Source of the DNA: Blastocatellia bacterium
GTDB lineage: Bacteria > Acidobacteriota > Blastocatellia > HR10
Length of the DNA stretch: 37,192 bases
Direction of reading: 5' to 3'
Assembly (NCBI GenBank): GCA_035573895.1
Contig: DATLZR010000158.1
Span: 1-37,192, forward strand
Position numbers and translations under genes: made by a program. Each line of letters opens with the position of its first letter. Position 1 is the first letter of the stretch. The notes beneath the pieces are model-generated. The model searched no databases. It was not told the DNA's origin and saw only the letters and a list, made by a program, of their open reading frames with translations. Of this stretch, positions 25,875 through 34,258 are shown piece after piece.

Positions 25875-26501
25875 TTAAAAACCCAGTTCCGTTAGGATTC
25901 GCAGGAGTTTCCTCAAGCAACGCCCCCGCTTGGGGCCGATAGTCGAGACCGATAATCCCAGCTCCCGAGCAATCTCCTCGTAAGACCAGAACTCTTTCTC
26001 ATAAAAGAGGTATGTGAGGAGCCGACGGCACGGCTCCTGCATCATGGAGAGTGCTCGCCGGACCAGATGCTCCCGCTCCATTCGCTCGATGACTTCATCG
26101 GGAAGGAGTTGTTCATCGGGCAGCTCAGCGACTTCTTCCTCAACCTGATCCAGGCTGACAACCGGAGCCGATTGTCTCCGCCGCACCCGATAACACTGCC
26201 GCAGCGTCACCGTCGTCAACCAGGAACTCAGTTTGGATTCATCGCGCAGATTCTCCAGATCCTGCAGCAGGACCAGGCAGACCGACTGGAAGACATCAGC
26301 TACATCTTCTGGAGGAAGGTTCGCCCGCCACGCAATGGAATAGATGAGACTCCCATAGCGGTCGAGCAAAGCTTCCCAGGCGTCGGCGTCACCTTTCAAG
26401 CATCTCTTGATTAAAGCGCGATCTGATTCCTGGTGATAACCCGTGGTGTGCGAGAGATCGGCCAGATAGAGGTCGAGACCTTCACTCGTTCGATTCGCCA
26501 T
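25875..26501 (-). CDS. ECF-type sigma factor
   Basis: The 208-residue product contains region 2 (about residues 28-100; GDADAWEALLDRYGSLIYSIAWR, then DVADVFQSVCLVLLQ and KLSSWLTTVTLRQCYRVRRR) and region 4 (about 145-205; LLTYLFYEKEFWSYEEIARELGLS, then GRCLRKLLRIL), with no region 3. That is the layout of an extracytoplasmic-function sigma factor. The ATG at 26501 is chosen over an upstream in-frame GTG because the sequence from MANRTSEG is more typical; the ribosome site is weak either way. It is the first gene of the zinc-finger/CHAT/subtilase run and probably directs its expression. No promoter motif for it was identified. Confidence 0.9.
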   Translation of the reverse strand: MANRTSEGLDLYLADLSHTTGYHQESDRALIKRCLKGDADAWEALLDRYGSLIYSIAWRANLPPEDVADVFQSVCLVLLQDLENLRDESKLSSWLTTVTLRQCYRVRRRQSAPVVSLDQVEEEVAELPDEQLLPDEVIERMEREHLVRRALSMMQEPCRRLLTYLFYEKEFWSYEEIARELGLSVSTIGPKRGRCLRKLLRILTELGF

Positions 26502-26776
26502 AAATGATCTCACTGACACGCGACGCTCCACCAGGCGGGTTGACCCCACTTTCTACTCCTTCGCTCCCATCTGGTTGATTATAACCGCGTGGCCATGGCA
26601 AAGGCATCCGCCTTCTGGAGTATTCTCGTCGGAAAGATGGAGTGTTTTCTGAGAGATTTTTCGAATAAGTCCTCACCTCCAGCCCGCTGGCTTGTCTTCC
26701 GCGTGCAGACTCACAAGGATACTCCCGGGCCGACGTCGCTTTCGCCGATGACGACGGAAAGCCGATCTCCATCGCT
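26502..26776. other. Intergenic region upstream of the sigma factor gene
   Basis: No gene is supported here; the plus-strand frame of 72 codons at 26589-26807 has no ribosome site and overlaps the tRNA promoter. On the minus strand a perfect TATAAT (26583-26578) lies about 77 bases before the sigma factor start, but no good -35 box is found at 16-18 bases, so promoter assignment is weak. Confidence 0.4.
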
Positions 26777-26805
26777 TGAAGAAGAGAAGCCATGTTCTTT
26801 ATACT
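26777..26805 (+). promoter_or_regulatory. Promoter candidate for tRNA-Ser
   Basis: A TTGAAG-like -35 (first T at 26776) and TATACT (26800-26805) are about 18 bases apart and place the start of transcription roughly 11 bases before the tRNA. The -10 box matches five of six consensus positions. Confidence 0.55.
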
Positions 26806-26822
26806 GACAGCGACGTGAGCGC

Positions 26823-26908
26823 GGAGGGTTAGCCTAATTGGTAAGGCACCGGTCTTGAAAACCGGCGGGCGAAAGCCCTTGTGGGTTCGAGTCCCTCACC
26901 CTCCGCCA
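26823..26908 (+). tRNA. tRNA-Ser (anticodon UGA)
   Basis: An 86-base class II tRNA can be folded completely. The acceptor GGAGGGT/ACCCTCC has discriminator G and encoded CCA. The D-stem is GCC/GGC and the anticodon stem CCGGT/ACCGG with loop CTTGAAA, so the anticodon is TGA (26856-26858). The long variable arm is GGGC-GAAA-GCCC, and the T-loop is TTCGAGT. The T-stem GTGGG/CCCTC contains one T-T mismatch at its second pair. The long variable arm and G73 are serine tRNA features. Confidence 0.95.
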
Positions 26909-27257
26909 TTCGGTGAGATTGAGTGGAAAGATTATTCCCCCGCGCGCTTAGGATCCCTGGGAGGCTTCCCTGTCGGGAGAGTTCATTCAGGAAGTCCGGG
27001 CTGCCGCCGTGGAGCGCTGAATTCTCGCCATACGGGATAGATACGGCAGGAGGAGGCGATCGCCGATCATCCGTTGTGCATCTGTGGTCATTTCAGGAAG
27101 GGCTCACTCACATGGCCCACGCGACAAAAGAACGATTGGAAAAGGGTACGATAGAGACGATCGGAAAAACGGTGTCAATCCGTGAACCCCGTGACATTCG
27201 AGCGTATAGTAGATGACAGAACTCCCGCATCACAATTTCGATTGTTCGCTGCCGGAG
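26909..27257. other. Gene-free region after tRNA-Ser
   Basis: No convincing gene is seen. A 34-codon frame at 27113-27217 (MAHATKERLEKG...) has only a weak upstream GGAAGG and no recognisable features. No remnant of an integrase or a repeat of the tRNA 3' end was noticed. Confidence 0.5.
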
Positions 27258-27295
27258 GTAATCGCCGATGACCGGTCTCGGTCATCGGCGATTAC
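27258..27295. terminator. Perfect 17-bp inverted repeat with 4-base loop
   Basis: GTAATCGCCGATGACCG (27258-27274) and its exact reverse complement (27279-27295) flank GTCT. It begins 10 bases after the stop codon of the TonB receptor, which suits a transcription terminator or mRNA-stabilising hairpin for that gene. No T-tract follows on either strand, so a protein-binding site or repeat element is possible. Confidence 0.55.
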
Positions 27296-27305
27296 AGGAC
27301 CACGA

Positions 27306-30300
27306 CTACCACTCCACTCGGAAGCCGAACTGGATAAAGCGCGGCTGATTGAACTGGGTGTTGAGGACTCCGAACGCCGTCGGGTTTTGTAGATCGAGCG
27401 TCGGATCAGCTAGCTCCAGGTGGTTGAAGGCGTTCAGCATATCGAAGGTGAAGACAAGGCGCACGCTCTCGGTGATGGCCGTCTTCTTCCCCACGGAGAT
27501 GTCGGCGTTCCAGCGCGGCAGTCCTCGCAGCACGCCACGACCCTGCCGACCATCCTCGCTAATGCGAATCTTGCGAAAGCTGTTGAACACCGCCTCAGGA
27601 TTGGAGAAGAGATTCAACCCCGTCCCACGAGCTTTCGGATCGCCGGCAGTACCGATGCCGTTGGAGCCCGCCACACCGCGTTTCACATCGTTGGCCTCAT
27701 CAATCTTACGGGTGGGGATAGCGCCCGCAGCTACCGAAAAGTTGAGCGGATCACCGCCCCAGACCTGGTTACTCTGTCGCACCGTCAGGGGCAGGCCGCT
27801 ATTAGCCGTGTAAATTCCCGACACGTACCATCCGCCAATGACCTTATCGAACCACGATCCCGTGTTCCACCGCTGGCCGCGTCCGAAAGGCAGGTCATAA
27901 AACCAGAGGACGTTCAGCACATGACGACGGTCGAAGAAGGCCGGACCGTAGTCAATATCGGGATCATAGGCGGAGGAGAACGTCCCGATGAAATTCTGGA
28001 TCAGCCCCGCTTGATCGAGCGTCTTGGACAATGTGTAGTTGACGTCGAACGTGAGGTTGTGCGAGAACCGCTTTCGCAGAGTGGCAAAGAACGAGTGGTA
28101 ATTGGAACGTCCCCCGTCGGTGCGAATCCACAGGTCGAGCACCTGGAGATTGGTGATCGGCCCACCAGGACGGCTGAACTGAATGAGCGTCCAGAGATCA
28201 TTGAGCAATCCATCGCGGAACGCTGCCGTTCGAGCAGTGGCGACGTTCACAGTACCTCCAGGACCGAGCTGGTTCTCGAACCAGGGTTGCGGCGTGACAG
28301 CACTCGGCGCGACCCCGGCGCGAAGTTGAGCGGCGACGGCATCGAACGCCTGAGCGAACGTCTGGCCCGAAGTCTTGTCCCGCATGAAATAAGGAACTGC
28401 GCTCAGTTGGACGTTCTGGTTGAGATTGCGACCGAGCCGGCCCGCGTACCCGACCTCCAGAATCATATTGGCGGGCAGTTCCCTCTGAATGGTGAAGTCA
28501 ATGCTGTGCGAGCGACCGACCTTGATGTCGGGATCAACCTGGAACGAGAGCAACTCGCCAAAGGGACTTCCCGGCACTACCGGAGGCGCTGCCGGAGGAA
28601 TTGAGGGAATTGGAGCCGGACCGTCCACACCGATGCGGAAGCCATTGGTCGGATTGTTATTGTTGGCGCACTGACCGCCGATGACCGGACCCCGACAATT
28701 AATCGTCTGGGCAAATCCGACACCGAGCAGAGGAATGACCACCGTCTGGACCGTATTCAAGCGGTCGAAGAGAACGGCATAACCGCCCCGGAAGACCGTT
28801 TTTCGCTGACCGAACAAGCGGCCGGCCAGCCCGCTGTCAAACGAGGGATTCCAGGCGATGGCCAGACGGGGACCGAAGTTCGTGCGATCCACGTCGAAGA
28901 TGCGGTCGCGGGTCGCGTTGCGGATCGGCTGAAAGGCGAGATCGGGATTGAAGATGTCGCCGGCCAGCGCCGCTCGCCGTCGCGCTTCGAGATACTGACT
29001 GGAGGTAATGATCGAACCAGACGCTTTCTCGATCATGAACGTCTGACGACCTTCTTTCTCCACCGGTGGAGTTTGCCACTGGTAGCTGGCTCCCAACGTG
29101 ATGGTGAGCGAAGGTCGGATGCGCCAGATGTCGCTGTAGTAAAATTCGTAGGCGTTAATCGTCGCGTCCACTTCGAGGGCCGTTCCGATGGGTTTGGGCC
29201 GAAGCGAGCCATCGCGCACGATCATGACGCCCACGTTATCAATGATCCCGAGCGTGCCCGCGAGCAGCCGATTCCACCGGCTGACATCGCCCGCCTGCAG
29301 GCAGTTGGTGCGCACGGTCGCCGTGCAATCCGGCGGGCGGTTCTGCGGAGGGATCGTCACGGCGCCGGCAACATCCAGTTCCGCCACCAGGGACGAAAGC
29401 GATCCGACGACCTTATCGTTGCGCAGGTGGAAGAGGCTCAGCCGGCGGATCGAAGTCCCGAATTGCATGGTGTGTGAACCTTTGATCCAGGTGGCATTAT
29501 CCACCCATTGCCAGACGTGATCGTTGACCCCCTGCGTGCGCGCCAGTTGCGTGTGGACATCAATGGGCTGCGACACGATGCCGCCGAACTGAGGATCACC
29601 GGCGACCTGGATTGCCACGTTCGTCCCCTGAACCTGCGGGAACGGCGTCACGCGCGTCAACCACCAGAAATTCCGCTGGTAGGAGAAGCGAAATTCGTTG
29701 GTCAGACGAGGTGTGATCTGGCCGGTCAATCCCCCCACAACGTAGCGCGGTTCCACCGGAACTTTGGCGAGCGAGGCCGGCACGCCCTTGGTATTACCTT
29801 GCAACAAACCGCCGATGTCGAGCTGCGTTGGGGAAGCCGACTCCTGGCGGAAGTAGCGATAGCTTCCGTCAAATCGCCACCGATCGCTGAAGTTGTGATC
29901 GAGTCGAACGACGGCGAAATCGTTATTGATCGAAGCATCGGCTGTGCCACGAAAGCCGATCGTGTTGAGTCCATCGCCGAGCGAGGCATCATTTCCGGCG
30001 GGGAGGAAATCCCACAGTCGCTTCACGACCGGATTGATGCCGATGCCGCGCGGGTCACAGGGATCAGAGTTCGAGGGACCGCACAACCGCGAGGTCTTCA
30101 GATCGTAGCTGACGACGTTACCGCTGGCATCGCGGAAGCGAAGAATCCCCGCCCGCAACGTATCGGTTGGAACAATTCGGGTGATGTTGGCCGTCTGGGG
30201 GAACCGGCGCCCTTCGTAGTTACCGAAGATGAAGGTTCGGTTCTTCCAGATCGGTCCGCCCGCCGAGAAGCCGAAACGATTGTCCTTCAACTCGGGCTCC

Positions 30301-31202
30301 TGGATTTTGTGTCGTCGCTCGGGATCCGTTTCCGTCAACCCGAGCGAGCGCTTGTTGGTCCAGGTCGCCGCATTGAGCGCATCATTTTGGTGATACCAGT
30401 AGGCGGATCCGTGAAACTCGTTGGTTCCACGTTTGGTCACAAAGATGATCTGTCCACCGGAACTCCGCCCGAACGTCGCGTTGGGATTGGTCGTACCCAC
30501 GCGAAACTCCTCGACGCTCTCAATGGGGACGGGAATGATCGGCTCGACGCCGCTATTGAGCGGTTTCACCGGGTGGGTCCCCACCGTGTTATCGGTGACG
30601 TCCGCGCCATCAAGGATAAAGGTGTTTTGATCGCTGCGCGCGCCGGCCACCTGACCGCCCACGTTATCATTGACGCCAACTCCTCGATAGGGCATCGTCA
30701 TCGGCTGAAGCAGATAGACTGATACCGCATTGCGATTGGGATTGGGCAGGCGTAGCAGCGTCTCCCCTTTAATCACGTTGCCCACGGTGGAATCGAGCGT
30801 TTGCAACTCTACTCCCGCAGCGGCTGTCACTTCCACCGTCTCGGCGATCTCGCCGACCTCGAGCGTGAAATTGACCGAGTAGCTCTTCGCCACGTCCACT
30901 TTCAGCTCCGGGATGACCGCCTGACGAAATCCCTTGGCGCTTACCGTCAGCTTGTAAACGCCGGGCGTGAGCGTGGGAAAGATGTACTGACCGCTTTCAT
31001 TGGTTTGAGTCGTCACGCTGCGACCCGTCGAAATCAAAGTGGCTGTCACTTCGGCTCCAGGAATGACGGCGCCGGCCTGATCCGCCACCACGCCGGTGAC
31101 AGTGGCCGTCGTCGCCGTCTGCCCTCGCAGCGAAGCAACGCCGAGAAGCACCACGAGGCATGCCCCACCAATTAAGCGAAATGTTCGTACACCGCGCTGC
31201 AT
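27306..31202 (-). CDS. TonB-dependent, Oar-like outer-membrane receptor
   Basis: The 1298-residue protein starts at the ATG at 31202 behind a perfect AAGGAGGTGA; the open frame extends 46 codons upstream without support. A signal peptide (FRLIGGACLVVLLGVASLRGQ) leads to a carboxypeptidase-regulatory-like domain (about 30-115; TVTGVVADQAGAVIPGAEVT). A plug domain follows (NTFILDGADVTDNTVGTHPV, VESVEEFRVGTTNPNATFGR, SSGGQIIFVTKRGTNEFHGS). A long beta-barrel ends in a C-terminal tryptophan (IQFGFRVEW). Oar-like receptors are abundant in Acidobacteriota and take up or present large substrates using TonB energy. With peptidases on both sides, peptides are a plausible substrate, as inference. Confidence 0.94.
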   Translation of the reverse strand: MQRGVRTFRLIGGACLVVLLGVASLRGQTATTATVTGVVADQAGAVIPGAEVTATLISTGRSVTTQTNESGQYIFPTLTPGVYKLTVSAKGFRQAVIPELKVDVAKSYSVNFTLEVGEIAETVEVTAAAGVELQTLDSTVGNVIKGETLLRLPNPNRNAVSVYLLQPMTMPYRGVGVNDNVGGQVAGARSDQNTFILDGADVTDNTVGTHPVKPLNSGVEPIIPVPIESVEEFRVGTTNPNATFGRSSGGQIIFVTKRGTNEFHGSAYWYHQNDALNAATWTNKRSLGLTETDPERRHKIQEPELKDNRFGFSAGGPIWKNRTFIFGNYEGRRFPQTANITRIVPTDTLRAGILRFRDASGNVVSYDLKTSRLCGPSNSDPCDPRGIGINPVVKRLWDFLPAGNDASLGDGLNTIGFRGTADASINNDFAVVRLDHNFSDRWRFDGSYRYFRQESASPTQLDIGGLLQGNTKGVPASLAKVPVEPRYVVGGLTGQITPRLTNEFRFSYQRNFWWLTRVTPFPQVQGTNVAIQVAGDPQFGGIVSQPIDVHTQLARTQGVNDHVWQWVDNATWIKGSHTMQFGTSIRRLSLFHLRNDKVVGSLSSLVAELDVAGAVTIPPQNRPPDCTATVRTNCLQAGDVSRWNRLLAGTLGIIDNVGVMIVRDGSLRPKPIGTALEVDATINAYEFYYSDIWRIRPSLTITLGASYQWQTPPVEKEGRQTFMIEKASGSIITSSQYLEARRRAALAGDIFNPDLAFQPIRNATRDRIFDVDRTNFGPRLAIAWNPSFDSGLAGRLFGQRKTVFRGGYAVLFDRLNTVQTVVIPLLGVGFAQTINCRGPVIGGQCANNNNPTNGFRIGVDGPAPIPSIPPAAPPVVPGSPFGELLSFQVDPDIKVGRSHSIDFTIQRELPANMILEVGYAGRLGRNLNQNVQLSAVPYFMRDKTSGQTFAQAFDAVAAQLRAGVAPSAVTPQPWFENQLGPGGTVNVATARTAAFRDGLLNDLWTLIQFSRPGGPITNLQVLDLWIRTDGGRSNYHSFFATLRKRFSHNLTFDVNYTLSKTLDQAGLIQNFIGTFSSAYDPDIDYGPAFFDRRHVLNVLWFYDLPFGRGQRWNTGSWFDKVIGGWYVSGIYTANSGLPLTVRQSNQVWGGDPLNFSVAAGAIPTRKIDEANDVKRGVAGSNGIGTAGDPKARGTGLNLFSNPEAVFNSFRKIRISEDGRQGRGVLRGLPRWNADISVGKKTAITESVRLVFTFDMLNAFNHLELADPTLDLQNPTAFGVLNTQFNQPRFIQFGFRVEW

Positions 31203-31243
31203 AAGCTTCACCTCCTTGCCTAGTGAATGGGCTGACAGCGGCC

Positions 31244-31271
31244 AGTATATCAACAGGCCATCGGGTGTCAA
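31244..31271 (-). promoter_or_regulatory. Sigma70-type promoter for the TonB receptor gene
   Basis: On the minus strand a perfect TTGACA (31271-31266) is followed by a 16-base spacer and TATACT (31249-31244, five of six matches). The predicted start is about 35 bases before the receptor's ATG. This is the strongest promoter match noticed in the window. Confidence 0.65.
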
Positions 31272-31429
31272 GAATCCAGTGGTCCCGGCGGTGTGCAACA
31301 GGCTGTGGAAAATGTTGCACGATGCCATGGTGAGGGTCACGGAGGAGCGGGCCTACACAGCTTGAAGCTTCCTCTCCGACTTGGTTATTCTATAAGCCCC
31401 TTAGCTCATAATTGAGGGAGGAGATGGCT

Positions 31430-31981
31430 ATGAGCGCAGTGACGGCGGATGTTAGTCGGCCCGATCCCGCTCGAGGATTCCTCGCTAAACTCCGTTCACT
31501 GACACGGCTCTTTTTCGTTACTTCATTGACCGAGAAAACGGCGGATTCCCCGACAAAGGAGAATGCGCAAACCGCTCCGGAGTTGAGTCCGGAGCGAGAG
31601 CAATTACGTCTCCGGCATGGGGTCCGCCTGGTAACCCCTGAGGAGGAAGGCACTGGCATGGATCGCCTTCCGCCAGGTGTTTACGGCTTCACCTATACTC
31701 CGACGCAGTGGGATGGGCCGCTCTTTCGCACGAAAAAATATTTGACCTTTGAAGTCCACAAGTGCCCGCAGGGGGACGATTATCTCATCGCCTACGCCTC
31801 GGAGGAGGATGCTCGGCGAATCAACGATCCCGGACGCGTGACGATCACCGTCTCGCCTGATCCCGAACCAGGCTCATCGGTATTGGTGGTCGTTCCCCTG
31901 GACCGGGTCAACGGAGCAATTAACATCTCCAAGCCGATGCAGGGGAAGTTCCTGCCCCTTCACCTTGAACCTTTGGAATAA
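31430..31981 (+). CDS. Hypothetical protein, 183 residues
   Basis: I do not recognise a family. The ATG at 31430 has GGGAGGAG six bases upstream; the ATG at 31424 lies too close to that site. The N-terminal about 65 residues are basic, then Ser/Thr/Glu-rich and probably disordered (LTEKTADSPTKENAQTAPE). Residues about 75-183 look like a compact beta-rich domain (LPPGVYGFTYTPTQWDG, KYLTFEVHKCPQGDDYLIAYAS, VTITVSP, SSVLVVVPLDRV). There is no signal peptide or membrane segment, so it is probably cytoplasmic. It is divergent from the TonB receptor and convergent with the second S9 peptidase. Confidence 0.75.
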   Translation: MSAVTADVSRPDPARGFLAKLRSLTRLFFVTSLTEKTADSPTKENAQTAPELSPEREQLRLRHGVRLVTPEEEGTGMDRLPPGVYGFTYTPTQWDGPLFRTKKYLTFEVHKCPQGDDYLIAYASEEDARRINDPGRVTITVSPDPEPGSSVLVVVPLDRVNGAINISKPMQGKFLPLHLEPLE

Positions 31982-32043
31982 AGCGTCAGGGCGTGGCCCG
32001 CGCCAGTAGACATACGGCGTTGACCGCGAATGCTCGGATAGAT

Positions 32044-32078
32044 CCCGGCCGCGCACAAGAGTGGTGTGCGCGGCCGGG
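32044..32078. terminator. 13-bp GC-rich hairpin between convergent genes
   Basis: CCCGGCCGCGCAC and its exact reverse complement are separated by nine bases. It sits 63 bases after the hypothetical protein gene and 24 bases after the stop of the opposing S9 peptidase gene, so a two-way terminator is likely even though no T-tract follows. Confidence 0.6.
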
Positions 32079-32101
32079 CTCATCTCGTCCCTGCAGGGAT
32101 A

Positions 32102-34120
32102 TTACTTTCGCCGATATTTCTCGAACCAAGCCAGGAGGTAGAGCTGTTGAGCGAGCTGGTGTGTGGGTCTCCGCCAGCCGTGGTATTCCTCGGGCATGCG
32201 CACGAGAAGCGTCTCTTTCTTGAGCATTTTCAGAGCCCGATAGAACTCCTCGCTCTGTCCGATGGGCGTGCGCAGATCGGCTTCCCCGGTCATGATCATG
32301 GTCGGCGTTTTGACGTTGGCCACGTAATGGAGCGGTGAGCGCACGGCATATTCCATCGGATCTTCCCAGGGGAATTTCTGGAACTGGTCGTACCAGCTCG
32401 CGCCGTCAGTTGTGCCGACGAACGAGTGCCAGTTGATCACCGGTCGCATGGAGACGGCCGCCGCAAACCGATCGGTATGACCGACGATCCAGGCCGTAAG
32501 CACACCGCCTCCACTCCCTCCACAGACGAAGAGATTTTTCTCGTCAATATATCCTTTGGCAATGGCTGCGTCCACCGCTGCCATGAGATCGTCATAGTCT
32601 TTGCCCGGATACGAGTACTGAATTCCGTTGACGAACTGCTGTCCGTAGCCAGTGCTGCCGCGCGGATTGGTATAAAGCACGACGTAGCCATTGGCGGCAA
32701 AGTTCTGGAACGCCCAGTTGAAGGCCACCGAGTACATGGACCAGGGACCACCGTGAATCCAGAGGACCATCGGATATTTCTTGTTCGGATCGAAGTCCGG
32801 CGGGCGGATGAGCCATCCCTGAATCTTCCAGCCATCGGGAGATGTTGCCCACAGCTCTTCGGCCTCACCCAGAGTGATGTCCCCGAGCACGTCCTCATTG
32901 ACATCCACGAGCTTCTTCAGGTTGTTTTCTCCTCGCAGATTGAACGTCACCAGATGCGGCGGTTCTTTGAACGTCGAGCGAATGGCGGCGACCTGACCGT
33001 TCTTCGCCACCGAGAGAGAGCTGAGCGTGTGCACGCCCTCGAGGACCTTCCGCATAGGCCCGCTGACGGGAGCAAAATAGACGGTTGTAACGCCTCGCTC
33101 GCCCACCGTGAAGTAGACGCCCGAGCTATCGGGGGCCCAGGTGATGTCTCCCGGTGAGTTGTTCAACCCCTCCGCCCAGGCCCGTTTCGACCCACCGTTT
33201 TTATCCATGAGGTAGAGATTCGACAGGTGGTAGGTGTAGTTTTTGTGATCGTACCCGGTGTAGGCAATCCACTCGCCGTTGGGCGAGACGCGAGGATTTC
33301 CATCGGGCCCTTTTCGGTCCGTCAGAGCTTTGATCTCAAGCGTGCGCAGATCCACAGCGTAGATTTCGCTATCCCCTCGAAGGTATTCGGCATCGGGCTT
33401 GCGAATGGCGGAAACGTAGAGGGTTTTCCCGTCGGCGGACCATTCGGGGTTACTGTGATTGTACTTGCCCGAGGTGATCTGTTTGGGCGTGCCGCCGAGC
33501 GTCGCGTCAATGACGAACACATGGGTGTAGCCTTTGGGAATGAAGCCCTGGCCGTCGCGCGCCCAACTGAGGCGGTCCACGACCACGGCGGGTCGCGCCC
33601 ATTCCGCACCCCGCGGACGTTCGGGCAAACGAATGGGAAGGATGGGGTCCTCGTCCGGCACCATCTGGGTGAACGCGATGAACTTTCCGTCAGGCGACCA
33701 GCGGAGATTACTCGGCGGCCGCTGCAGGTGCGTGAGCTGTGTGACTTCGCGCGTCTCCACCCAGAGCACGTGAATCTGCGTGGATCCGGACCGGTCGGAC
33801 AGAAACGCCACCCGCTTGCCGTCGGGCGACCAGACGGGATTGCTGTCCCGCCACAACCCCTCGGTCAACTGGCGCACCCGCGTCCCTTCTACATCTACGA
33901 TCCAGAGGTTACTCCGGTACTGATCCTTCAACTTGTCCACCCAGGTACGGGTGAAGACGATCTGTCGTCCGTCCGGGGATATTTCCGGATTTCCCACGCT
34001 TTCCATCTCGAGGAAAGTTTCTTTGTCAAGCACGCGCAGCTTTTGCTGTGCGGCCAGGAGAGTGAGATTGCTGCTGACCACCACGATGATCGTGACGAGA
34101 GAAAGAATCGCTCTTCTCAT
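32102..34120 (-). CDS. S9 prolyl-oligopeptidase-family peptidase (second copy)
   Basis: The 672-residue product starts at the ATG at 34120 behind AAGGAGGAG. A signal peptide (AILSLVTIIVVVSSNLTLLAAQ) precedes a beta-propeller with WSPDGK repeats (about residues 35-410). The hydrolase domain has Ser536 in GGSGGG, Asp615 in GEADLRTP and His647 in EEYHGW. LWIHGGPWSMY and YTNPRGSTGYGQQF are close to the equivalent parts of the first S9 copy, so the two are probably paralogues. It should cleave short oligopeptides outside the cytoplasm. The tricorn-type protease gene lies upstream on the same strand (138 bases, with a hairpin between them). Confidence 0.94.
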   Translation of the reverse strand: MRRAILSLVTIIVVVSSNLTLLAAQQKLRVLDKETFLEMESVGNPEISPDGRQIVFTRTWVDKLKDQYRSNLWIVDVEGTRVRQLTEGLWRDSNPVWSPDGKRVAFLSDRSGSTQIHVLWVETREVTQLTHLQRPPSNLRWSPDGKFIAFTQMVPDEDPILPIRLPERPRGAEWARPAVVVDRLSWARDGQGFIPKGYTHVFVIDATLGGTPKQITSGKYNHSNPEWSADGKTLYVSAIRKPDAEYLRGDSEIYAVDLRTLEIKALTDRKGPDGNPRVSPNGEWIAYTGYDHKNYTYHLSNLYLMDKNGGSKRAWAEGLNNSPGDITWAPDSSGVYFTVGERGVTTVYFAPVSGPMRKVLEGVHTLSSLSVAKNGQVAAIRSTFKEPPHLVTFNLRGENNLKKLVDVNEDVLGDITLGEAEELWATSPDGWKIQGWLIRPPDFDPNKKYPMVLWIHGGPWSMYSVAFNWAFQNFAANGYVVLYTNPRGSTGYGQQFVNGIQYSYPGKDYDDLMAAVDAAIAKGYIDEKNLFVCGGSGGGVLTAWIVGHTDRFAAAVSMRPVINWHSFVGTTDGASWYDQFQKFPWEDPMEYAVRSPLHYVANVKTPTMIMTGEADLRTPIGQSEEFYRALKMLKKETLLVRMPEEYHGWRRPTHQLAQQLYLLAWFEKYRRK

Positions 34121-34144
34121 AGCTCCTCCTTGGGGATGTCGTAC

Positions 34145-34183
34145 GGGAGCGTCCCGTCCGCTCCTAACGGACGGGAACGCCCC
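34145..34183. terminator. Stem-loop between tricorn-type and S9 peptidase genes
   Basis: GCGTCCCGTCCG and CGGACGGGAACGC pair with a small offset around the 7-base loop CTCCTAA. The hairpin is 75 bases after the tricorn gene stop and before the S9 gene. It may end or attenuate the upstream transcript; there is no T-tract. Confidence 0.4.
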
Positions 34184-34258
34184 GCGACATGCTGATATAG
34201 AGCAGGTCATCGCGCCTGCACGGAGTTTCGCATCGAATGCTTCCGCTTCCAGGGCGGT

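Noticed and set aside
26823-26908. tRNA-Ser as integration site of a genomic island
   Set aside because: No integrase, no second copy of the tRNA 3' end and no composition break were noticed nearby.
27113-27217. 34-codon plus-strand frame after tRNA-Ser
   Set aside because: Weak ribosome site, no domain, no supporting context.
29508-30722. 404-codon plus-strand open frame
   Set aside because: Antisense to the TonB receptor, whose signal, plug and barrel motifs and promoter are convincing; the frame shows no domains.
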